Assembly: GCF_037969725.1 (NCBI RefSeq)
Contig: NZ_CP150203.1
Location: 5,780,001-5,844,000, forward strand
Reading direction: 5' to 3'
Length of the DNA: 64,000 bases
Origin: Paenibacillus sp. FSL W8-0426
GTDB taxonomy: Bacteria > Bacillota > Bacilli > Paenibacillales > Paenibacillaceae
Below the pieces are notes generated by a model. The model did no database searches and was not told the DNA's origin. It worked only from the letters and a program-made list of their open reading frames with translations. Positions 41,716 through 52,292 of the stretch are shown here, piece after piece. Positions within the stretch are counted from its first letter, which is position 1. Each line of letters begins with the position of its first letter. A program made the translations under genes and the position numbers.

Positions 41716-43398
41716 TTATTGCACGGCTGTAACCGTGATATTATCCACATTCGGCCCTTCCGTGCCGGTTGTTACCACTGTAATCGTATTGGTTCCCGCG
41801 TTCATGGGAACCTGAATGGTTTTTTCACTCCAAGTCGACCAGCTGCCGGTTGCCGGGAAAGGTTCGTTGCTGATGACTTTGGTCCCGTTGACATAAATGT
41901 CGAGATTACGCGTTCCGCTTTCCAGCGCATAGCGAAACTTTACGTTTTTGGTACCTGTTATTACGTTATTGATGGCATTCCATTGAATGGCCGATCCCGT
42001 CAATGCGTTGAAGTTCACGTATCCAGACCCTGTGTATCCAGGATAGAGGGTCTCAATGACAGCATCGGTAAGTGTGGTGCCCGTCTCTGCCTCGTATGTG
42101 GTTCCACTACCCGGGTTCACGCCGCCGCCGGTGAGATCGGCTACGAACGTGGTTACGCTTTGGGCTGGCAGTTGTGCCGTAAAGGCTCCACCGGACACCG
42201 TAATCGGTGCTCCGCTTGCCAGGTTTCGACTGCTGTCCGTAACCCATGAGGATACCGTAGAGGCGTTCCCGTTCTGCAGAACGAATTTTTGGCTTGCAGC
42301 CGAGGTACCACGATTAATTGCCACAATGACCACCTTGTTGTCGCCTTTATAGGCCGAAACGAAAGTATTGGTATCCGGATTTTTGGTAGCATCTACTCTG
42401 TAGTAGCCTGGCCGTACAAATTTCGAGAAATGGGCCATATTATATCCACGTTTGCTAATGGTCCCGTTCTCATTCATCGGACCGTATTGTCTCCGAATGT
42501 ACCACCATACATAAGCCTGGAAATCCCCTTCAACCATGGCGTTATGCATATGGTAAGATACGTCCAGTGCCTCAGGCCAGCGGTCCGACGAGTTGTTGTC
42601 ACTGTTCGGGTAATACACCTCGGTCATCCACAGTTCTTTGCCTGCTCCTTTTTGCTTAAAGAGCGGGTATGCAAAATCTTTGAACTGAGTTCCATAGGTA
42701 TGTGCTCCCAGAATGTCCATGTTGGCGAGTGCCTGAGGATCATTCAGGATCGGGTCAGACATGTTTTTCAAATACTGGAACGATTCAGGTGCCATGACCT
42801 TGGTATTTTGAATGGAACCGGCATTCTCCTTCATGAAACGAAGCATCTCCTGCGGTGTCCACCAGGTCCAGTCATGGGCATAATCCGGCTCATTTTGTAC
42901 CGAGATGGCATACAGGTCTACGCCATTATTTTTCATATAAGTGACAAAGTCGTTCAGATGCTGCGCGTACGCGGCATATTTGTCGTATTTCAATCGTTTG
43001 GCGTTCGGATCCCCATTGTGATTAAAGGTTTCGACCATGTCGCTTGGCGGATTCCAAGGTGAAGCGAATACGAGGGCGCCTTGCTCTATCGCTCTTTTCG
43101 CGGTAGCAACCTCTCTGTACCAGTTATTTCTATTTTCGTCGACATAGATTCTTAAAATGGAAAACCCAAGCTGATTTTGTCCGTTACCAAAGGCGGTTTC
43201 ACGCTGAGCTGCCGTCAAGTCGCCGATCCAGGCCGGATGGTTAATTCCCCCAAAACCCTTGATGAGCTGTTTTTCGGAGGATAAATTAATGTTGGCATCA
43301 CTTGCTGCTGACACGTGGGTCGGAGTTAACATTAGAGGCAGAGCCGTCAAACAGGCTAACAGAATATGGACGGATCTTTTTAAGTTCAATTTCAACAT
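41716..43398 (-). CDS. xynC: GH30 glucuronoxylanase with C-terminal carbohydrate-binding module
   Basis: 560 residues, secreted: signal peptide to HVSAAS. GH30 barrel with acid/base Glu in ISVQNEPDYAHDW and nucleophile Glu in ELWMTEVYYP, followed by the side beta-domain (VVIVAINRGTSAASQ), a GGG linker, and a CBM6-like module (YEAETGTTLTDAVIE ... GPNVDNITV). Matches XynC-type (subfamily 8) enzymes, which cut glucuronoxylan near methylglucuronosyl branches. ATG after AGGAAGG. A catabolite-repression site lies just upstream. Confidence 0.92.
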   Translation of the reverse strand: MLKLNLKRSVHILLACLTALPLMLTPTHVSAASDANINLSSEKQLIKGFGGINHPAWIGDLTAAQRETAFGNGQNQLGFSILRIYVDENRNNWYREVATAKRAIEQGALVFASPWNPPSDMVETFNHNGDPNAKRLKYDKYAAYAQHLNDFVTYMKNNGVDLYAISVQNEPDYAHDWTWWTPQEMLRFMKENAGSIQNTKVMAPESFQYLKNMSDPILNDPQALANMDILGAHTYGTQFKDFAYPLFKQKGAGKELWMTEVYYPNSDNNSSDRWPEALDVSYHMHNAMVEGDFQAYVWWYIRRQYGPMNENGTISKRGYNMAHFSKFVRPGYYRVDATKNPDTNTFVSAYKGDNKVVIVAINRGTSAASQKFVLQNGNASTVSSWVTDSSRNLASGAPITVSGGAFTAQLPAQSVTTFVADLTGGGVNPGSGTTYEAETGTTLTDAVIETLYPGYTGSGYVNFNALTGSAIQWNAINNVITGTKNVKFRYALESGTRNLDIYVNGTKVISNEPFPATGSWSTWSEKTIQVPMNAGTNTITVVTTGTEGPNVDNITVTAVQ

Positions 43399-43426
43399 GT
43401 TCACCTTCCTCAAATGGATATACATA

Positions 43427-43440
43427 CGAAAGCGCATTCA
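43427..43440 (-). promoter_or_regulatory. Candidate CcpA (cre) site before the xylanase gene
   Basis: TGAATGCGCTTTCG (minus strand) differs at two positions from TGAAAGCGCTTTCA. About 30 bases before the start codon, downstream of a TATAGT -10-like box, where bound CcpA would block transcription. Confidence 0.5.
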
Positions 43441-43612
43441 ATACTATAAACTTGTTCAGTGCCCAATAGAATTGTACGTACCACACCCTCTCGAATTGCA
43501 AAAGAATTTGACTTATATTTGTAAATATTACTATATTATTCTCCGCTCCAAAACCTGACAAATTATAGTTCATTCATTTTTTGATCTCAAGCATGTCGGA
43601 TTTCAATGACAA

Positions 43613-43649
43613 TAAAAAAGATGACCCCTAATGAACATAGGAGTCATCT
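43613..43649 (-). terminator. Terminator of the pentose-catabolism operon
   Basis: GATGACTCCTA / TAGGGGTCATC stem followed by TTTTTT on the minus strand, about 60 bases after the GH43 stop. Confidence 0.85.
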
Positions 43650-43709
43650 GCCGATTACGAAGCAAGCTCAAGTTAATATTCCAAAAATGTATACAACAAG
43701 GAGGTTCGT

Positions 43710-45347
43710 TCAGATGTGAATCGAATTGGTCCCTTTTTCATCGGAGGCCGTTGGGTTGTTCGTTTCCTTGTAAACAAAGTAATCAAAATCAGCGTGTTTC
43801 CGGGTCCCGCCAAGATCCTGCGCACACAGACCGATATAGGTTCCCGTGAACCGGATGTATTCCGGGGATTCATCACACAGATGTGTGATATCCGTCCACC
43901 CGCCTGCCGGAACCCATGACGGATCATCGTCTAACGCATAGTAAAAGCAGGCACGATCATGATCGACCACGGTTTTTAAGCGAATCCGATGCCCCGATTT
44001 CAGTGGAATGTCCTCCTCCAAAACTTCATCATACACCCCGTATTTGGACTGAATGATGCCAAGGCACAACCCCTTGTCTTCATGATGCGTTACCCGTAGG
44101 TAGAGGTAATCCTGAGTATCGTAATACAGAATAAGTCCTGCCATTTGCTGCGGATGGTCCGGCGCGAATTCAAGGCACGTCTCGGCTTCGCACTCGAAAG
44201 CCTGCAACCTGCGGGCAAGCATGCTTTGTCTGTGCGTTGAACTCATCGATTCCATCCCATGCAAGCGTAAATAACCTGGACGTTCCGTCAGACTAAGCCA
44301 TGTTGCATCCGGCGGGATGCGAAGTGTATTCCAATCGTGGCGAAGCTCGGCCTGATCAAAATGGTCCATCTCCCCTGGCGGTTCAAACGGGTGCGGCTTG
44401 ATCATCGGTGCTGTAACCTGAAGCTCCGGATACCGATCCCCGCTTGCAAGCCTTAGCCATCCGTCATCACTCCAAGTACAACGCTGCAGAGCCGTCTCAC
44501 GACCAAGGATGCAGTGTTTCTCCTGAACAGGTCTTCCCACTAGGTGCGCCATGTACCATTCGCCCGTGTGCGTCTCGACGAGACTGCCGTGACCCGCCTT
44601 TTGCAGCGGTAAATCCGTCCTGCCGTGTGAAGTGAGAATCGGATTAGCCGGATCAACCTCATAAGGACCTTGTAACGAACGAGAGCGGGCAACCGTAACG
44701 GCATGCTCGTATCCAGTTCCGCCTTCAGCTGTGATCAAATAATAGTATTCGTTGTGTTTATACAGATGAGGCGCTTCCGTCAGTCCCAGTTCCGTTCCCT
44801 TAAAAATGTTAACCGCGGGTCCGACCAGCTTTTGTTCCTGAAACGAATATTCCTGCAGCACGATGCCTGCAAACCGGTTTTTGCCTTTGCGGTGATCCCA
44901 GATCATATTGACCAGCCACTTGCGTCCATCTTCGTCATGAAACAAGGAAGGATCAAAGCCACTGCTGTTCAAATATACCGGATCGGACCAAGGGCCCTCA
45001 ATCTCCGTTGCTGTTACAAGATAATTATGAGTATCTTTAAAAGCGCCTATCCGGCTCTTCACATCGGTGTATATCAGATAAAACACGCCATTATCGTAGC
45101 TGAGACAAGGGGCCCATACGCCTCCCGAATTAATATTTCCCTCCATGTTCAACTGAGCCATGCGAGTCAACGGAGCAGCCATCGCGCGCCAATGAACCAG
45201 ATCCCTGGAGTGGTGAATGCGTACACCCGGGAACCACTCGAAGGTAGACGTAGCGATATAATAATCTTCCCCAGCCCGGCATATGGAGGGATCAGGATGA
45301 AAACCGGGGAGAACGGGATTGGTAATCCTATTTTTGATCGTATTCAT
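43710..45347 (-). CDS. GH43 beta-xylosidase
   Basis: 545 residues, no signal peptide, so intracellular. Five-blade propeller with catalytic Asp in NPVLPGFHPDPSI, Asp in SSGFDPSLFHDEDG and Glu in LTEAPHLYK; a C-terminal concanavalin-like domain (FTGTYIGLCAQDLGG) closes the active site. Cleaves xylose from short xylo-oligosaccharides. 72 bases downstream of the xylonate-dehydratase-like gene on the same strand, so part of that operon. Confidence 0.93.
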   Translation of the reverse strand: MNTIKNRITNPVLPGFHPDPSICRAGEDYYIATSTFEWFPGVRIHHSRDLVHWRAMAAPLTRMAQLNMEGNINSGGVWAPCLSYDNGVFYLIYTDVKSRIGAFKDTHNYLVTATEIEGPWSDPVYLNSSGFDPSLFHDEDGRKWLVNMIWDHRKGKNRFAGIVLQEYSFQEQKLVGPAVNIFKGTELGLTEAPHLYKHNEYYYLITAEGGTGYEHAVTVARSRSLQGPYEVDPANPILTSHGRTDLPLQKAGHGSLVETHTGEWYMAHLVGRPVQEKHCILGRETALQRCTWSDDGWLRLASGDRYPELQVTAPMIKPHPFEPPGEMDHFDQAELRHDWNTLRIPPDATWLSLTERPGYLRLHGMESMSSTHRQSMLARRLQAFECEAETCLEFAPDHPQQMAGLILYYDTQDYLYLRVTHHEDKGLCLGIIQSKYGVYDEVLEEDIPLKSGHRIRLKTVVDHDRACFYYALDDDPSWVPAGGWTDITHLCDESPEYIRFTGTYIGLCAQDLGGTRKHADFDYFVYKETNNPTASDEKGTNSIHI

Positions 45348-45419
45348 TAAAGAAACCTCCGGTAAGTAAATGGTAACTGTACAAAACAGGTAAGAACATG
45401 ATGCCAGAGTTGCTTGGTT

Positions 45420-47396
45420 TCAGTGCCACCCCAGCGCTTTTTTGCCAGCCTCCAGAGCCGTTATGATCCGTTCGACATCGTACACATTGCCTCTCCACGT
45501 ACCACCGCTGACGGATTGCAGTGCTGCCCACAATCGTGTATCCTCCGGCAGCGCTTCATCTGGCCGCATATCCGGATGAAAAGGCCGCTGTGCCAGGATG
45601 AGTGCTCCTTCTTCGGGGGAAACCTCCATGCCTTCTTCTCCGACAAAATTAATGCTTCCATCCAGGGTGCTTCGATCCACCACAATGTCAATCAAGTCAC
45701 CGTTCCGCAGCTTGCCGATCGGCCCGCCGGCCAGAGCTTCGGGACCAACATGCCCAATACACGCACCGGTGGACACACCGGAGAACCGGGCATCGGTAAT
45801 GAGTGACACGTATTTTCCAAAGGACAGATGCTTGAGCGCAGACGTAAGCTGATAGGTCTCCTCCATCCCGGTCCCGGAGGGTCCCCGTCCAAGTAGAACG
45901 ATGATGTCCCCTGCCCGAATTCCGCCTGTTTTGATCGCCCGGATCGCTTCACGTTCCGTTGTAAACACCTTTGCTGTACCCCGATGACGATATACCCCGT
46001 GCTCATCCAGTACATCCGGGTCGATGGAGGTGGATTTGATAACCGAGCCTTCGGGGGCAATATTGCCGGTCGGGAATGTCACGGTGGAGGAAATCCCGAG
46101 ACGCTGCGAGTGTTCTGCACTCATGATGACGCTGTCCGGATCAATGCCGTCCTTCTCCTTCAATTGTTTCCGCATGACATGGCGGCGTTCTGACGATTCC
46201 CACCAATCCAGCACTTGCCCCAAAGATGTGCCGCTTACTGTCGGAACAGACTCATCAAGTAAACCAAGCTGCCTGAGGTGAAGCATGACCTCGGGGACAC
46301 CTCCGGCCTGGAAAACACGAATAGTCGGGTAAAAGATGGGGCCGTTCGGCAGAGCACTCACCAGTCTCGGAACATTCTTGTTGACCTGAATCCAGTCCTG
46401 AACGCCGGGCAGCGTTAAACCAGCCGCATGAGCGATCGCCGGGATGTGAAGAAGCAGATTGGTAGATCCGCCGAACGCGGCATGTACAATCATTGCATTG
46501 CGAATCGATGCATCTGTGACAATGTCCGCCATCTTCATCCCTTGGGTCTCCATATGGATGAGTGCACGCGAGGATTGCCGTGCCATCTCGATCCAGATCG
46601 GCTGCCCCGAAGGAGCCAGAGCGGCATGAGGCACCGTCATGCCCATGGCCTCGGCTACCACCTGGGCTGTTGCCGCTGTCCCCAGGAACTGACAGCCGCC
46701 GCCCGGTGTAGCGCAAGCCCGGCATCCCAATTCCGATGCCATTTCCAGCGAAAGCTCACCATTGGCGTACCTTGCGCCGATGGTTTGAATTTTACCCGCG
46801 TCTTCTCCGTTCGTAGGCGGAAGGGTAACGCCGCCGGGAACGATCACTCCTGGCAGCTGCGGCATACCCGCAAGAGCAAGCATCATGGCGGGCAGTCCCT
46901 TATCACAAGTTGCAACGCCGAGCACGCCTTTTCGCGTGGGCAGGGATCGAATCAATCTGCGGAATACGATAGCGGCATCGTTCCGGTACGGCAGCGAGTC
47001 GAACATGCCGGCTGTTCCTTGCGACCTGCCGTCGCAAGGATCGCTGACATAGCCGGCAAACGGGATTCCGCCGCGGCTGGACAGTTCTTCTGCCGCCGCC
47101 TTCATCAGCAGACCAACCTCCCAGTGCCCCGTATGATAACCGAGAGCAGCAGGACTGCCATCCTCGTTTCGAATACCGCCTTGCGTACTCAGGATCAGAA
47201 ACTGTTTTCCGTTTAATTCTCCAGGCTTCCAGCCCATTCCAACATTCTGGGACATGCCGAACAAGTCGCCGCTTGGAGCATTTCGCAGCAAATCGTCGGT
47301 CAAAGGCAGACGTCCTGCAGCCCCTGGAGCATGAGCTGTAATCCCGAAGAAGTCGGACTCCTTCTCCCCCATAATCGACATGATCTGTTCGTACAT
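45420..47396 (-). CDS. IlvD/Edd-family dehydratase, xylonate dehydratase (YagF/YjhG type)
   Basis: 658 residues, the length of E. coli YagF/YjhG. Iron-sulfur cluster ligands: [24 protein letters not shown], and [21 protein letters not shown]-terminal [20 protein letters not shown] and [18 protein letters not shown] are family hallmarks. Should remove water from D-xylonate (or a related aldonate) to give 2-keto-3-deoxy-pentonate. Gap of 17 bases to the upstream dehydrogenase gene. Confidence 0.9.
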   Translation of the reverse strand: MYEQIMSIMGEKESDFFGITAHAPGAAGRLPLTDDLLRNAPSGDLFGMSQNVGMGWKPGELNGKQFLILSTQGGIRNEDGSPAALGYHTGHWEVGLLMKAAAEELSSRGGIPFAGYVSDPCDGRSQGTAGMFDSLPYRNDAAIVFRRLIRSLPTRKGVLGVATCDKGLPAMMLALAGMPQLPGVIVPGGVTLPPTNGEDAGKIQTIGARYANGELSLEMASELGCRACATPGGGCQFLGTAATAQVVAEAMGMTVPHAALAPSGQPIWIEMARQSSRALIHMETQGMKMADIVTDASIRNAMIVHAAFGGSTNLLLHIPAIAHAAGLTLPGVQDWIQVNKNVPRLVSALPNGPIFYPTIRVFQAGGVPEVMLHLRQLGLLDESVPTVSGTSLGQVLDWWESSERRHVMRKQLKEKDGIDPDSVIMSAEHSQRLGISSTVTFPTGNIAPEGSVIKSTSIDPDVLDEHGVYRHRGTAKVFTTEREAIRAIKTGGIRAGDIIVLLGRGPSGTGMEETYQLTSALKHLSFGKYVSLITDARFSGVSTGACIGHVGPEALAGGPIGKLRNGDLIDIVVDRSTLDGSINFVGEEGMEVSPEEGALILAQRPFHPDMRPDEALPEDTRLWAALQSVSGGTWRGNVYDVERIITALEAGKKALGWH

Positions 47397-47413
47397 GATA
47401 CCCTCCCCGCAGT

Positions 47414-48880
47414 TTATGACTTCACGAAGACGGTTTTGATGGCGGTGAAAAATTCGATAGCCGCTTGTCCTTGCTCTCTGGAATGCGAACTGGACATTTT
47501 CATCCCGCCAAACGGAGCCTGCAGCTCTACACCGGCCGTTTCCGCATTGATTCTTACAAGTCCGGCATCCATATCCCGGATGAACGAAAGCATAGCCCCG
47601 ACATTTTGTGTGTAGATCGAAGCACTTAAACCATAATCACTGTCATTTGCCGACGCTATAGCCTCTTCAAGGGAATCCACCGGAATCAAGGCCAGTACCG
47701 GGCCGAATATTTCTTCCCGGGCAATGGACATATGTGATTCGACACCTTCAAACACGGTCGGCTCGACATAGAATCCTTCTGCAAGCTCAGGACTGTCCGG
47801 TCTTTTTCCCCCAGCGAGCAGTACTGCACCTTCATCCTGTCCTTTTTGAATATAGCTCAGTACGGTGTTGAGCTGTCCTTCGCTTGCACATGGCCCCATC
47901 CAGCTGCCGGCAGACATGCCGTCGCCCAACCGGATTTCTTGTATCTGCGACAGAAGCTTTTCTTTGAAAGCATCATAAACTTTGCGTTCAATAATAACGC
48001 GGCTGGTGGCCGTGCATTTTTGACCCGTTGATTTCAGGCCGCCGCTGATCGTTCCCTCTACAGCGAGATCCAGATCAGCGTCGGCTGCAATGATGATCGG
48101 GTTTTTGCCGCCCATTTCAAGCTGGTACTTGGCTCCACGAGCAAGTGCTGCGGCGCCGACCCGCTTTCCGACTTCATTGGAGCCTGTAAACGTTATGCCG
48201 TTCACATCCGGATGCTCGGCAAGTGCGGAACCGATTACCGAGCCTTTGCCGCACACGAGATTGAGAACCCCGGCCGGAATGCCGGCTTCCTCAAAACATT
48301 CCATTATTTTGGCTGCCGTAACCGCCGTTTCCTGGGCCGGCTTCAATACAACCGTGTTGCCATAGATCAAAGCAGGTGCCGTTTTCCAGATGGGAATAGC
48401 CACCGGGAAGTTCCATGGCGCAATTACGCCGACTACGCCAAGCGGTACACGGGTCGTGAACATTAATGCTTCGCTATCCGTCGACGGAATCACATCACCC
48501 GTTTTGCGCATGCCTTCCCCTGCGTAATACCTCAAGATGGCGACGCCGCGCATCGTCTCTCCTTTGGCTTCAGGGAACGTTTTCCCCATTTCTCTCGTCA
48601 TGGCTTCCGCCACCTCGTCGGCCCGGCGTTCCAGCACGTTTGCTGCCTGAAAAAGATAATTGCCCCGTTCTGCGCCGGTTAATCTCCGCCAGGTCTTCGC
48701 AGCCGCTTTTGCCGCTGCCACAGCATCGTTCAGATCCTCTACGCCGGAGACAGGCACATGCCCTACGATTTCTTTTCGATTCGCCGGATTCATGCTGGGT
48801 TCCGTCTTTCCGGACGCTGCCTTCACCCATTCTCCGTTAATAAAATTGTTATAGGTCTGCTCTAACTGAAAAACGCTCAT
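47414..48880 (-). CDS. Alpha-ketoglutaric semialdehyde dehydrogenase
   Basis: 488-residue aldehyde dehydrogenase. Catalytic Cys in [14 protein letters not shown], general base Glu in [11 protein letters not shown] motif [12 protein letters not shown]. Most like GucD/YcbD and AraE-type enzymes that oxidise 2,5-dioxopentanoate to 2-oxoglutarate. I prefer the second ATG (MSVFQLEQ), 9 bases after AAGGAGG; the first ATG directly touches that site. Last oxidation step of the Weimberg pathway. Confidence 0.9.
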   Translation of the reverse strand: MSVFQLEQTYNNFINGEWVKAASGKTEPSMNPANRKEIVGHVPVSGVEDLNDAVAAAKAAAKTWRRLTGAERGNYLFQAANVLERRADEVAEAMTREMGKTFPEAKGETMRGVAILRYYAGEGMRKTGDVIPSTDSEALMFTTRVPLGVVGVIAPWNFPVAIPIWKTAPALIYGNTVVLKPAQETAVTAAKIMECFEEAGIPAGVLNLVCGKGSVIGSALAEHPDVNGITFTGSNEVGKRVGAAALARGAKYQLEMGGKNPIIIAADADLDLAVEGTISGGLKSTGQKCTATSRVIIERKVYDAFKEKLLSQIQEIRLGDGMSAGSWMGPCASEGQLNTVLSYIQKGQDEGAVLLAGGKRPDSPELAEGFYVEPTVFEGVESHMSIAREEIFGPVLALIPVDSLEEAIASANDSDYGLSASIYTQNVGAMLSFIRDMDAGLVRINAETAGVELQAPFGGMKMSSSHSREQGQAAIEFFTAIKTVFVKS

Positions 48881-48903
48881 CGCCTTCATCCTCCTTAAGT
48901 CAA

Positions 48904-49779
48904 CTAGTTTGAAATGACAGGATTAACGAGAGTCCCAATCCCGCTTATGGATATTTCAATACGGTCTCCGGATTCAAGCGTAAAATCATTGGGCGGTACA
49001 ATATTGGTACCTGTCAGTAGAACCGTGCCGTCAAACAAATCGTTGTCTCTTGCTAAAAAGGAAACCAGTTCATCCAGCTTTCGGTTTAATTCACTTGTAC
49101 TGGCCTCACTCTTCACCACCAATTCCCCATCGCGGAATATTTCGCAGACGATGTTAAGGTCATAAGGATTCCGGACCGTTTCCGCCAGACGAATCGCCGG
49201 ACCGATCGAGCAGGAACTGCGCCATATTTTGGCCTGCGGCAGATAGAGCGGGTTATCCCCTTCAATGTCCCGGCAGCTCATGTCATTGCCCACGATGTAT
49301 CCCGCAATGGTGCCATCTGCGGCAAGCACCAGTCCGAGCTCTGGCTCCGGGATCTGCCAAGTGGAATCGCTGCGAAGGGTAACCGCTTCATTCGGTCCAA
49401 CGGTGCGGGCTGCTGTGGATTTGAAGAAGATCTCGGGACGTTCTGCATCATATACCTTGTCGTAAAAGGTGTTCGCATCCAGCTTGCCATCCGTTGCTTC
49501 ATAGTTTCGCGCTTCCCTGCTCCGCTGATAAGTTACACCCGCCGCCCATACTTCCGGAGCTTCCACGGGTGTGATCAGGTGCAGGGAAGTCCAGTCGCCG
49601 CTCAGCTCGTTCAGCGGTTTAAAAGCGCTTTCAACCAGTTGAACCGGAGAAATTCCCCGCTCCCTTGCTTGATAGATCAGCGTCATGAAATCTGCTTGCG
49701 GCAAACGATAGGCTTTTTCATCATCCGTAACTGCTGCCAGCCACTTCTGTTGTCCATCCAGAAATCGAATAATTCTCAT
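48904..49779 (-). CDS. Fumarylacetoacetate-hydrolase-family 2-keto-3-deoxy-pentonate dehydratase
   Basis: 291 residues. Metal-binding [12 protein letters not shown] and the segment [26 protein letters not shown] fit the FAH fold; the N-terminus ([14 protein letters not shown]) is like 2-keto-3-deoxy-D-arabinonate/xylonate dehydratases. Product: 2,5-dioxopentanoate. First gene of the four-gene operon (24 bases before the dehydrogenase gene). Confidence 0.88.
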   Translation of the reverse strand: MRIIRFLDGQQKWLAAVTDDEKAYRLPQADFMTLIYQARERGISPVQLVESAFKPLNELSGDWTSLHLITPVEAPEVWAAGVTYQRSREARNYEATDGKLDANTFYDKVYDAERPEIFFKSTAARTVGPNEAVTLRSDSTWQIPEPELGLVLAADGTIAGYIVGNDMSCRDIEGDNPLYLPQAKIWRSSCSIGPAIRLAETVRNPYDLNIVCEIFRDGELVVKSEASTSELNRKLDELVSFLARDNDLFDGTVLLTGTNIVPPNDFTLESGDRIEISISGIGTLVNPVISN

Positions 49780-49948
49780 TCATGCTTGCCCCCATTCTCC
49801 CCTTCGGGGTGATAACACTACCATAGCATCAGCTAAGATTCATGACGATGTGCTAATCACTCCGACGACTTACCCTTTTCACGCATTTTTTTTCTGTTAA
49901 TATGAATTTATCAGTATTTGGAATACAGAGCATTAAGAGGAGGTTGCT

Positions 49949-50863
49949 GTGACCAAAATCCCGGAAGCCATGTATTTAGGCCGTCTACCCGATGTTCGCA
50001 TGTCTTTTCAGTTACTGGGGCTGCATGCAAGAAAAGTAGATTCCAACTGGACGTATCCATCCCATGAGCATTCCATGTATGAAATCCACTGGATGTTGAA
50101 CGGTCAGATGGACATGGTGGTTAACGGACAGTTGTACAGTCAGTCTGCTGGAGACCTTCTGTTCATCCGCCCCGGCATGACCCATTCCTGCACCGGTGCC
50201 GGACCGCAGGGCTTCTCTTACTTTTCCGTTCATTTCAGCGTACATGATATCTCCTTTTGCAGAGAGCTCAACCGGTCCAAGGACATTTATTATCCGGCAG
50301 ATTCGAATTTAGCCCTGGGACTTTCCTCTTCACTGTGTACGCTGTATGATCTGGCCACGGAGCACTTATCCATCCCGCTGTCTTCCTCCAAACAAATGAA
50401 GGTGCATGCTGCCGTATTCGAATTGCTCGGCTCCCTGGTCGGCCAGTTATCTCAGAACGCATCCGTGACCTTATCCAGAAAAGAAGCCATCGCCCATCAA
50501 ATCGCTGAGCACATTGAGGATTCCGTTAGATATATCCATCTTCATGGTGAAATCCGGGATAGCGAGCGAACCTGGATCCAGGACATTGCCAAGTCGCTGA
50601 ACATTAGTCCGTCGCAGGTCAATCGAATTTTTCGGCAGGTATATGGCACAGCACCGCGCAAGTTTCTATCAGAAACCCTTCTGAACGAAGCCCAGCGGCT
50701 GTTAAAGCAAACCGACCTGAGCATTGACCACATTGCGATGATGTTAGGATATAAGACCAATGCGCATTTCAGCAGGCAGTTCAAGCGGTGGACAGGCATT
50801 GCGCCAAGCGAATTTCGCAGCCATTCCCAGCAGGCTCCAGCAGCCGACCATCCTGATCATTGA
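49949..50863 (+). CDS. AraC-family regulator with cupin sensor
   Basis: 304 residues. Cupin domain (HEHSMYEIHWMLNGQMDMVVNG, residues about 38-80) and C-terminal double helix-turn-helix (DIAKSLNISPSQVNRIFRQVYG; IDHIAMMLGYKTNAHFSRQFKRWTG). Start GTG after GAGGAGG. Divergent from the Weimberg operon across about 170 bases; most likely its activator, responding to a pentose or aldonate (inference). Confidence 0.92.
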   Translation: MTKIPEAMYLGRLPDVRMSFQLLGLHARKVDSNWTYPSHEHSMYEIHWMLNGQMDMVVNGQLYSQSAGDLLFIRPGMTHSCTGAGPQGFSYFSVHFSVHDISFCRELNRSKDIYYPADSNLALGLSSSLCTLYDLATEHLSIPLSSSKQMKVHAAVFELLGSLVGQLSQNASVTLSRKEAIAHQIAEHIEDSVRYIHLHGEIRDSERTWIQDIAKSLNISPSQVNRIFRQVYGTAPRKFLSETLLNEAQRLLKQTDLSIDHIAMMLGYKTNAHFSRQFKRWTGIAPSEFRSHSQQAPAADHPDH

Positions 50864-50980
50864 AGAATCCGCTCATATCAACGGAGAGCTGTACGAAACA
50901 CGTCTCCGTATAAGATACTCAGGCCCCCACGTAGGGCATTACAAAAATCACATCGAAATATGCACTGCGGATGTTCAAAT

Positions 50981-51017
50981 GAAATAGCAGCTGCTGGCGT
51001 CCAGCAGCTGCTATTTC
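50981..51017. terminator. Perfect 17-bp palindromic terminator
   Basis: GAAATAGCAGCTGCTGG / CCAGCAGCTGCTATTTC with a CGT loop, between convergent genes. It has no long T-run, so pairing strength alone may drive pausing. Confidence 0.65.
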
Positions 51018-51044
51018 ATTACGTAGGTCGAACCTGCTAAGCCG

Positions 51045-51182
51045 TTAATTCCAAGGTAAATGAAGCCAATCTCGCGCCTTCTGTAAGTAATACACGTTCT
51101 CCCCTTTTCCTTCAAAAGGCCCCCATTCAAGCCGCAGGAAGCCATTTTCCGCCTGAAGAATAGTTCCGTCCACGTTAAAAAA
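51045..51182 (-). pseudogene. C-terminal gene fragment after the histidine kinase
   Basis: Directly after the kinase stop, in the same frame, 45 codons read as natural protein (FFNVDGTILQAENGFLRLEW, then KGENVYYLQKARDWLHLPWN) and end in TAA. A GTG-started 42-residue product is possible, but no ribosome site is seen. It looks like the surviving tail of a lost gene. Family not recognised. Confidence 0.4.
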
Positions 51183-51188
51183 GATCCG

Positions 51189-52292
51189 TTAGTGTGGATT
51201 TGATTTCAACAATCGAATGGTAAACGAGGTCCCTTGTGAGAGTTCACTTTTAACCGTGATCGTGCCGTTATGGGCTTGAATCAGCTTATAGACGATGGCC
51301 ATGCCCAATCCCGTGCCCTCGGAAGCAGCATCCGTCGTAGTGCCGCGGAAATATTGCTGGAATACATGTTCTACCGTATGGGGCGGCATGCCTACGCCGT
51401 TGTCTGCAATGCGAATCGTCGCATGCTCTCCTGTTTCCTCGATCTCGACGTAGATATCCGTATGTTCCGGGTTATGGATGATGGAGTTCATCATAATATT
51501 TTGCAGGATACGCTGCATGTATTTCATGTCAAAATCGACGTGAATGACCGACGGATCTGCTTGAAAATGCAAGCGGTAGCTGCTTGCTTGCGGAGTATTG
51601 CTGATATCCGCAACTGCCCTTTTGGTAAATTCGACGATATCCTGCATCGTCTTCTGCAGTGGCAGCGCGCCTTCAGCGCTATGGAGCTGTGTGACGAGGC
51701 TTAAATCTTGTATCAATTCCTCCATATGCTTCCCTTTGCCGTCCATTTCCCGGATGAACGACATCGCCTCTTCCTTCGACCACTCGTATTGCTCATTTAA
51801 TAAGAGAGCCGAATATCCTCTGATATAGGTCAAGGGTGTTTTCAAATCATGGGATATCCCCGCAATCCATTCCTGCTTGGCTTGTTCGATCCGGTTTCTC
51901 TCCACTTCGTTTGCTTGCAAGATACTGCCCAAGGATTGAAGCTGCTGGAGCACCTCCTTATACAAGCGGTACCGCATGCGTAATTTTCCGGTTCGGTTAT
52001 ATATGTTCGCCATATTGCCGGGCTCCATGTAGTTGTCCCGCGAGAGCTGCTGAATCCAGGACATAAGGAAGCCGATCGGACCGCCGAAATACCAGCCGAA
52101 CAAAGCGATGCATAGCAGCGTGCTAACCCCGAAAATCCCCCCTACGATAAGACCCTCATCATCCATATTGATGTGAAAACCAAGCGAGGGAAGAAGGCCT
52201 TCCACAATAATAGCAATAGATATCCCCGTACCCAGAAGCCACAGCACGAGCCCTAATGCCAAGTGAATCGTGAATCGAGTTTTTATTCGCAT
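51189..52292 (-). CDS. Sensor histidine kinase
   Basis: 367 residues. Two membrane spans (about 10-32 and 48-72) with a short outer loop, then HisKA with the phospho-His in GISHDLKTPLTYIRGY, N-box IMMNSIIHNPEHTD, G1 DNGVGMP and G2 GTGLGMAIV. A minimal-loop sensor of the kind often paired with ABC transporters for peptide antibiotics. ATG overlaps the response-regulator gene by 10 bases. Confidence 0.93.
   Translation of the reverse strand: MRIKTRFTIHLALGLVLWLLGTGISIAIIVEGLLPSLGFHINMDDEGLIVGGIFGVSTLLCIALFGWYFGGPIGFLMSWIQQLSRDNYMEPGNMANIYNRTGKLRMRYRLYKEVLQQLQSLGSILQANEVERNRIEQAKQEWIAGISHDLKTPLTYIRGYSALLLNEQYEWSKEEAMSFIREMDGKGKHMEELIQDLSLVTQLHSAEGALPLQKTMQDIVEFTKRAVADISNTPQASSYRLHFQADPSVIHVDFDMKYMQRILQNIMMNSIIHNPEHTDIYVEIEETGEHATIRIADNGVGMPPHTVEHVFQQYFRGTTTDAASEGTGLGMAIVYKLIQAHNGTITVKSELSQGTSFTIRLLKSNPH

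Noticed and set aside
42289..43062. 257-codon plus-strand frame
   Set aside because: It is antisense to the GH30 gene; no ribosome site or recognised domain.
46428..47216. 262-codon plus-strand frame
   Set aside because: It is antisense to the dehydratase gene with clear iron-sulfur motifs; shadow frame.
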